A stretch of DNA of 27,557 nucleotides, taken from the NCBI GenBank assembly GCA_002315565.1, contig DCHD01000031.1, positions 1 through 27,557 on the forward strand, in the 5' to 3' direction. The position numbers and the translations under genes were made by a program. How positions within the stretch are numbered: the stretch's first letter is position 1; every line of letters starts with the position of its first letter. Shown here piece after piece: positions 22,865 through 27,557 of this stretch. The stretch comes from Solobacterium sp. UBA1761. Its GTDB lineage: Bacteria > Bacillota_I > Bacilli_A > Erysipelotrichales > Erysipelotrichaceae. Below the pieces are notes generated by a model that was not told the origin of the DNA, made no database searches, and was given only the letters and a program-made list of their open reading frames with translations.

Positions 22865-22963
22865 ATGTTGGTTGCAAACATTTATGAAATTGCTGTTTTG
22901 CTACTCTTAATTATTTTGTTATCCTTACCAGGTATTGTTCTAAACCGTTTTCCCCCTGATTAA
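22865..22963 (+). CDS. 32-residue hydrophobic small protein
   Basis: It begins MLVANIYEIAVLLLLIILL and ends IVLNRFPPD: one membrane helix (about 8-26) with a short polar end. No Shine-Dalgarno; the ATG lies six bases after TATTAT, so it may be leaderless. It stands in the 270-base gap between the CofE-like terminator and the CPBP protease gene, and no terminator follows, so it may be co-transcribed with the protease. Could be a small membrane partner, a toxin or chance. Confidence 0.4.
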   Translation: MLVANIYEIAVLLLLIILLSLPGIVLNRFPPD

Positions 22964-22973
22964 AAGTTTAAAG

Positions 22974-23047
22974 CATTATGTGTATACAAATAGACCAATA
23001 ATGGGTATTATGATATCCATAATAATGTATATAAATACACACATTAT
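22974..23047 (+). promoter_or_regulatory. Nested dyads in the CPBP protease promoter region
   Basis: An inner hairpin ATGGGTAT-TATG-ATATCCAT (23001-23020, one G-U) is surrounded by imperfect outer arms (22975-22985 and 23035-23047, ATTATGTGTAT against ATACACACATTAT). A weak -10 (TATAAA, 23030-23035) lies within. An operator for an unknown regulator is possible. Confidence 0.4.
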
Positions 23048-23066
23048 TTTTAGAAGAGCGTGAAAT

Positions 23067-23996
23067 ATGGAAAACATGAAAAAGACTTTCTCAAGAATAG
23101 GAATTGCCTATACGGCCTATCTTTTGACTTCGGAAGTGCTGTCTTTTATTATTGACCGTACTGCAAGTGCAATTGGAATCATAACTTACGATTCAAGATA
23201 TATTCTGTTGGTTTCAGTAGTATGCAACTATCTTGTTGGTTTACCTGTTCTTTATCTGCATTTAAGAAGGCTTGATACAGAAGAAAAAGAAAAAGGGAGA
23301 ATTACTGCGGGAAGTTTTATTAAGTTCTTTGTGATTGCGGAAGGACTTGGCTTTTTTATAAATATACTGAGCAATATTTTTGCCGGTGTTATTTCTGACT
23401 GGACAGCAGTCAATCCGATTGCAGACATAGTTGAGCTGAATGCTGTTACTGTGATTGCAACTGTTATGCTGGCACCAGTATTTGAAGAACTGATGTTCAG
23501 AAAGATGCTGATAGATAGAACTGTTCAGTATGGGGAAAAGACTGCAATGATTGTATCCGGTCTGATGTTCGGGCTGTTCCATACCAACTTCTATCAGATG
23601 CTTTATGCCTTTGCGATTGGTATGATACTGGCATATATCTATATCAGAACCAGAGATATCAGATATTCTATTGGTTTACATGCACTGTTCAATTTTTTTG
23701 GAGGAATTGTTCCACTTATTGTCAGCAGAAACTATAGTGATGATTTGGTTGCGATTGCACCGGTAACAGAAGAGAAAATGACAATGTATCTGACGATGCT
23801 TATTCCTGTTCTGCTTTTCATTGTTTTTGAGGCTATTATGTCGGTATGTGGAATTGTGCTTGCTGTAAGAGGTGTTAAAAAGATGAAATTTGACACTGAA
23901 AAAGAAGAAACAGGTATTAAAAATGCCTGCAGGAATACAGGCATGATTATATATGTGATTTCCAGTATCGTTTTTACTGTTCTTACATTTATTTAA
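23067..23996 (+). CDS. CPBP (CAAX/ABI) family intramembrane metalloprotease
   Basis: 309 residues, about eight membrane segments. The family motifs are complete: PVFEELMFRKML (EExxxR, E140/E141/R145), FGLFHTN (FxxxH, H172) and GLHALFNFFGG (H205, N209). Members cleave within the membrane; bacterial ones are linked to bacteriocin immunity and processing of prenylated or membrane peptides. Substrate unknown here; a 32-residue hydrophobic ORF lies just upstream. The ATG has a weak site (GAAGAGCGTGAAAT). Its stop codon overlaps, tail to tail, that of the adenosine deaminase-like gene, with no terminator between them. Confidence 0.88.
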   Translation: MENMKKTFSRIGIAYTAYLLTSEVLSFIIDRTASAIGIITYDSRYILLVSVVCNYLVGLPVLYLHLRRLDTEEKEKGRITAGSFIKFFVIAEGLGFFINILSNIFAGVISDWTAVNPIADIVELNAVTVIATVMLAPVFEELMFRKMLIDRTVQYGEKTAMIVSGLMFGLFHTNFYQMLYAFAIGMILAYIYIRTRDIRYSIGLHALFNFFGGIVPLIVSRNYSDDLVAIAPVTEEKMTMYLTMLIPVLLFIVFEAIMSVCGIVLAVRGVKKMKFDTEKEETGIKNACRNTGMIIYVISSIVFTVLTFI

Positions 23997-26428
23997 AGAA
24001 TGATACCTTTGGTCGGATTGAAGATAGTTACATATCCTTCAAGGGTCTGAGCTTTTTTGGTTAGATAATCAGATTCATTTGAGACAAAGATACGGGCTTT
24101 TGCTTTACCGTTTTTTGCTTCCTGAATCAGATTGGCTCCTGCTGAATTGCCATCCATCATGACTACAACTGAAGGCCTTCTTTCGAAGATTTCATAGTTG
24201 AATGATTTGTAGATACCCATGCCAAGTGATTCGGTAGAAACACGGATATTGACTTTTGACTTGAGCAGTTTAGCATTCTGTTCTTCACTGATGGCACCTG
24301 GAACAATCGCAAAGATATCGAAACTTCTGTTGTTCTGTACGAGGTATTTTTCATATCCTTCAAGTTTGTGGCCGATAACGAAGAAATACTTTTCTGGATC
24401 AAGTTCATTGAGCAGTTTATTAATGAAGTTCTTGCTTTGAGTCTGCATTCTGGTTTTGCGGGTATCACTGTTGAATGAACCGCCTCCAATAACGATTGGA
24501 GTCTTATCCCATGGCAGTTCTTTGATCTGATTTTTCAGTGATTCTCTGGCATCGATACTGTTTGTGACATCGAGTACCAGTTCATTTGAATTCTTGCGGT
24601 TCTTTTTTACTTCAGCTACGAAGGCTTTTTCAATTGATCTGCCATTGAGGAATTCTTTGAATGATTCTGATTTGGTTATAAAGGCTTTCTTGGTGAAGGC
24701 AATAATGTTTTCTTCAGTTTTGATTACCTTTCTCATTTCCGGTTCAGTAAGTCCAAGAAGGTTAATAAGAGCCAGCTGTTCATCCATGGAGTCTGTTCCA
24801 TAGATGCCGCAGCCGTCAGTTCCTTGCAGACAGTGAACACCATGTTTCAGATATTCTCTGAACGGATGTTTGGTTATATCAATCAGGTTGTTGAGTCTGA
24901 CGTTTGAGGTTATCTGGAATTCCAGAGCAACATGGTTTTCCTTGATCAGATCTAGAAGCTGTTTTCCGGCTTTTGACTTTAATGACGGTACAGCAAGTCC
25001 GTGCCCAAGTCTGAAAATAGGAAGCTTCTGTCCTGGGGCAAGTGACTCTTTTACACACTTGATGGAATTGGAGACATTGTCAAGAAGGGAATCATTTTCT
25101 CCGGCATGGATTCTGATGGTGAAAGATGGATCATCCTTCGCGATAGCAACCAGTTCTTTGATTACCGGTCTAAGTTCATTGATGTCGTTTATTTCTTCTC
25201 CGACTATATCACAGCCTCTGACATATGGATCTTTGGAAACGGTCTTAAGTATATCAAGGCAGTCTCTTAAATAGTTGGCAGGAGTTGTATTTGTCTTTAC
25301 AAGAGTAAGCGGTATTCTTCTTAGCGCTGCCAGAAGTCTGATACGTACACCTGTTTCTTCTTCAACATAAGGCATGATGTGATGCATCTGCTTAAGTTCA
25401 AGTGCTGCAGCTTCAGGTGATTTGACCAGATTGGTATCGGCTATCTCAACATATTCAATTCCCTGTTTCTGATACTGTCTGGCAACCCATAACATTTCAT
25501 CTTCAAAAAGAGTGTTCTTTCTGTAGATGGGGTGTTTTGTATCTTCCAACATTTTATTAAGACGTTTAAGAACATCTTTATGTGGTATCTTTTCAACGTT
25601 TTTAAGTTCTATCAGTTTTTCTGATTCTGTGCCTTTGGTAAAGACATAACGGTAAAGATAGAGTTTTTCAAGATTGGTGAATACAGCCTGGCCATCTTTA
25701 AGAATGGTAAGTGAGTTTCTTACCTGGTTGAGATTATAGTCGGCGTTTTCAATATTGTTAAGAATCAGGTCAGCGAAATTGATGAAAGTATTGTCATCAA
25801 TAGCTCTATCGAGTTTCTTTCCCTGAAGTGGAGAATCTTTAAAATCTTTCGCGACATTCTTACGTTTCTTTTCCAGTTCATTAAACTGAGCTTTAGTCAG
25901 TTTGAGACCTAGTTTCTTTACATAATAATATGGATATCTGAGCTGTCTTTTAATACCCAGAGCAACCAGTGCTGATGGATAGATGTTGCCGTTCATATGA
26001 GTGTGCAGATCGGTCTTGAACTTGCAGCCATATGGCAGATAAGTCTTTACCAGTGTCTGAGAGACAGAAAGCTTATAGTCCTTGGTCTGAGTCATCAGAA
26101 CTTTGGATATCGCAGGAATCAGACAGCGTTTTTCAATTGTTCCATCAGGATAGATGTTGGCAATCTTTCTTCCGTTGAGTCTGAAGATATATACTTCATC
26201 GTTTCGGGTAGTTAAAAAGCAGGGAATCCTGCCTCTTATTATTTTCTTTTTGTCAGCATTAAAAGATACCTTTGTGTTGGTAATCTTTGCCAGATTTGTA
26301 ATCAGATTTCCGGTATGTACAAAAGGCGTGCTGATGACATAGGAAAGATAACCCTGATTATTGTTTTTATATAAGTCAACTCGAATATCTGACTCTTTGT
26401 CTAAAAAGAAAGTATTGAAGTATTCCAT
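23993..26428 (-). CDS. Adenosine deaminase-like protein with C-terminal SLOG/DprA-like Rossmann domain
   Basis: 811 residues, over twice a normal adenosine deaminase. Residues 1-130: an uncharacterised N-terminal domain. Residues 138-590: metallo-hydrolase barrel with DLHTHMNG (zinc H142/H144), RIHAGEN (zinc H441, catalytic E444), RLGHG (H476), LEFQITSN (the ADA CPTSN strand) and GTDGCG (zinc D538). The ADA TDD is TDG here: the second Asp, which touches the purine, is lost. The barrel carries a large lysine-rich insert at about 165-300. Residues 642-785: IVIGGGS (645-651), YFFVIGHKLEG, DIFAIVPG (704-711) and MMDGNSAGANLIQEA (757-771) resemble SLOG/DprA nucleotide-binding folds. The deaminase fold is firm, the SLOG call moderate. 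A near-leaderless start follows TATAAT by 12 bases. Confidence 0.82.
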   Translation of the reverse strand: MEYFNTFFLDKESDIRVDLYKNNNQGYLSYVISTPFVHTGNLITNLAKITNTKVSFNADKKKIIRGRIPCFLTTRNDEVYIFRLNGRKIANIYPDGTIEKRCLIPAISKVLMTQTKDYKLSVSQTLVKTYLPYGCKFKTDLHTHMNGNIYPSALVALGIKRQLRYPYYYVKKLGLKLTKAQFNELEKKRKNVAKDFKDSPLQGKKLDRAIDDNTFINFADLILNNIENADYNLNQVRNSLTILKDGQAVFTNLEKLYLYRYVFTKGTESEKLIELKNVEKIPHKDVLKRLNKMLEDTKHPIYRKNTLFEDEMLWVARQYQKQGIEYVEIADTNLVKSPEAAALELKQMHHIMPYVEEETGVRIRLLAALRRIPLTLVKTNTTPANYLRDCLDILKTVSKDPYVRGCDIVGEEINDINELRPVIKELVAIAKDDPSFTIRIHAGENDSLLDNVSNSIKCVKESLAPGQKLPIFRLGHGLAVPSLKSKAGKQLLDLIKENHVALEFQITSNVRLNNLIDITKHPFREYLKHGVHCLQGTDGCGIYGTDSMDEQLALINLLGLTEPEMRKVIKTEENIIAFTKKAFITKSESFKEFLNGRSIEKAFVAEVKKNRKNSNELVLDVTNSIDARESLKNQIKELPWDKTPIVIGGGSFNSDTRKTRMQTQSKNFINKLLNELDPEKYFFVIGHKLEGYEKYLVQNNRSFDIFAIVPGAISEEQNAKLLKSKVNIRVSTESLGMGIYKSFNYEIFERRPSVVVMMDGNSAGANLIQEAKNGKAKARIFVSNESDYLTKKAQTLEGYVTIFNPTKGIIL

Positions 26429-26440
26429 ATATTGTTTTTT

Positions 26441-26446
26441 ATTATA
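26441..26446 (-). promoter_or_regulatory. -10 (TATAAT) of the ADA-SLOG gene
   Basis: TATAAT on minus, 12 bases before the ATG; predicted leader about six bases, no Shine-Dalgarno. Confidence 0.55.
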
Positions 26447-26499
26447 CTAGAAGTTTAAATAAAGTAAACAAATATATGCTAAAAGAGTGATAAATTATT

Positions 26500-26541
26500 G
26501 CACTTTGTGGACTAATCACTTGACAATAGAAGTGCTATAAT
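26500..26541 (+). promoter_or_regulatory. pgk promoter with extended -10 and CACTT/AAGTG repeats
   Basis: TGC-TATAAT (26533-26541) is a perfect extended -10; predicted start near 26548. GCACTT (26500-26505) and CACTT (26517-26521) are each inverted relative to AAGTGC (26530-26535), which abuts the -10, suggesting an operator. A TTGACA at 26520-26525 is only 10 bp from the -10 and cannot be its -35. Confidence 0.55.
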
Positions 26542-26570
26542 AACATTGGTCAAAAATTGGAGGAAAATAA

Positions 26571-27557
26571 ATGTCTAAAAAGATCGTTACAGATTTAAAT
26601 GTTGCAGGCAAGAAGGTCATTGTACGTGTTGACTTTAACGTGCCTCATAAAGGTGATGTGATTACTGATGACAACAGAATCGTTGCTGCATTACCTACTA
26701 TCAAGTATTTAATTGAAAACAAGGCTAAGGTTGTTCTTCTTTCTCACTTAGGCAAGATTGACTATAAGAAAGAACCAGAAGAAATCGAAGCTGCTAAGAA
26801 AAAGAATGATATGGCAATCGTTGCCAAGAAGTTACAGGAATATCTTCCTGATTCAAAAGTTACATTCGTAAATGCTACTAGAGGCGAAGAACTTGAAAAG
26901 GCAGTTGCTGAATGTAAAGAAGGCGATGTTGTATTAATGCAGAATACCCGTTATGAAAAGGGTGAATCAAAGAATGATGCAGAACTTGGTGCTTATTGGG
27001 CATCACTTGGTGACTTATATGTATCTGATGCATTCGGTTCAGTTCATAGAGCTCACTCTTCAACAGTTGGTATTCCTTCACACTTACCATCAGCTGCTGG
27101 TTTCTTAATCGAAAAAGAACTTAAGTTCTTAGGCGATGCTGTTGAAAATCCAGTAAGACCATTTGTTGGTATCTTAGGTGGAGCTAAAGTTGCTGATAAG
27201 TTAAAGGTTATCGATAACCTTATTGAAAAGTGCGATACATTAATCATCGGTGGTGGTATGGCTTATACATTCATGGCTGCTGAAGGAAAAAAAGTTGGAA
27301 ATTCTCTATTAGAAGAGGATTACATCGAATATGCTAAAGATATGGTTAAAAAAGCAGAAGAAAAAGGTGTTAAATTATTAATTCCAGCTGATAACGTTTG
27401 TGCTGATGCATTCTCCAACGACGCTAATACCAAGGTTGTGGCTAAGGACCAAGACATTGAAGACGGCTGGGAAGGTCTTGACATCGGACCTAAATCACAA
27501 GAAGTTTTCTGTGATGCTTTAAAAGATGCTAAAACAGTTGTTTGGAACGGACCTATG
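26571..27557 (+). CDS. pgk: Phosphoglycerate kinase, 3' end cut by window
   Basis: 329 residues to the window edge of an expected 395 or so. It transfers phosphate from 1,3-bisphosphoglycerate to ADP in glycolysis. RVDFNVP (19-25), the NTRYEKGE substrate loop, DAFGSVHRAHSSTVG, ILGGAKVADK and GGGMAYTFM are typical. The C-terminal nucleotide-binding glycine loop lies beyond the window. GGAGG with a 7-base spacer precedes the ATG. Codons are those of a highly expressed gene. Divergent from the ADA-SLOG gene. Confidence 0.97.
   Translation, partial: MSKKIVTDLNVAGKKVIVRVDFNVPHKGDVITDDNRIVAALPTIKYLIENKAKVVLLSHLGKIDYKKEPEEIEAAKKKNDMAIVAKKLQEYLPDSKVTFVNATRGEELEKAVAECKEGDVVLMQNTRYEKGESKNDAELGAYWASLGDLYVSDAFGSVHRAHSSTVGIPSHLPSAAGFLIEKELKFLGDAVENPVRPFVGILGGAKVADKLKVIDNLIEKCDTLIIGGGMAYTFMAAEGKKVGNSLLEEDYIEYAKDMVKKAEEKGVKLLIPADNVCADAFSNDANTKVVAKDQDIEDGWEGLDIGPKSQEVFCDALKDAKTVVWNGPM

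Noticed and set aside
23923..23944. Hairpin ATGCCTG/CAGGCAT near the CPBP 3' end as terminator
   Set aside because: Inside the coding region, only 7 bp with an 8-base loop, and no U tract follows.
24870..25274. 134-codon open frame opposite the ADA-SLOG gene
   Set aside because: Antisense to conserved deaminase motifs; composition is that of a shadow frame.
26520..26525. TTGACA as the pgk -35
   Set aside because: Only 10 bp from the TATAAT; spacing is incompatible. The extended -10 explains the promoter better.
1..27557. tRNA, rRNA, CRISPR array, IS element, prophage or recombination sites
   Set aside because: I found no cloverleaf, repeat-spacer array, transposase or integrase on reading both strands.

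Overview
The window reads as chromosomal DNA of a low-to-moderate GC Gram-positive bacterium (Bacillota). The gene content (fused FeoA-FeoB, HPr kinase/phosphorylase next to Lgt, independent phosphoglycerate mutase, UMF1-type transporter) and codon use suggest the Erysipelotrichia. That placement is inference: there is no rRNA or ribosomal protein in the window to anchor it. I see no tRNA, rRNA, CRISPR array, IS element or phage gene.

Layout. 1-4770 (minus strand): a MATE transporter with a degenerate C-terminal ATPase-like domain, a 142-residue unknown, and fused feoAB behind a palindromic operator. 4781-7670: ung with a downstream HExxH peptidase (minus), divergent from folC (plus); the two divergent promoters share one palindromic -10. 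7673-11236 (minus): UMF1-type MFS transporter plus flavin reductase-like gene, then nitroreductase plus zinc-dependent phospholipase C-like gene. 11278-18150 (plus): uvrA-hprK-lgt/ppaX-gpmI, a tight operon in which Lgt is fused to a PpaX-like HAD phosphatase. 18161-20133 (plus): transglutaminase-like, NADAR and class I glutamine amidotransferase genes. 20147-20470: an apparently unannotated locus with a 24-residue hydrophobic peptide on minus and a short convergent plus-strand RNA sharing a bidirectional terminator, the layout of a type I (Fst/par-like) toxin-antitoxin. 20493-21437 (minus): small membrane protein and YigZ/IMPACT. 21490-22796 (plus): 39-residue charged protein coupled to a CofE/F420-ligase-like protein. 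22865-23996 (plus): 32-residue hydrophobic peptide and a CPBP protease. 23993-26428 (minus): 811-residue adenosine deaminase-like protein with a C-terminal SLOG/DprA-like Rossmann domain. 26571-end: pgk, cut by the window edge.

Two themes stand out. First, many transcription units start with a consensus -10 exactly six (5 to 8) bases before an ATG that has no Shine-Dalgarno, which predicts leaderless mRNAs; genes inside operons and highly expressed genes instead carry strong GGAGG sites. Second, the layout is very compact: stop codons lie inside terminator stems, genes overlap as ATGA or TAATG, and promoters sit directly after terminators.

Functionally, hprK, lgt/ppaX and gpmI tie carbon-catabolite control, recycling of the pyrophosphate made by HPrK/P, and lower glycolysis together; pgk lies further along. 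The most interesting candidates for undescribed biology are the type I TA-like locus at 20.15-20.47 kb, the ADA-SLOG fusion, and the leaderless promoter architecture.
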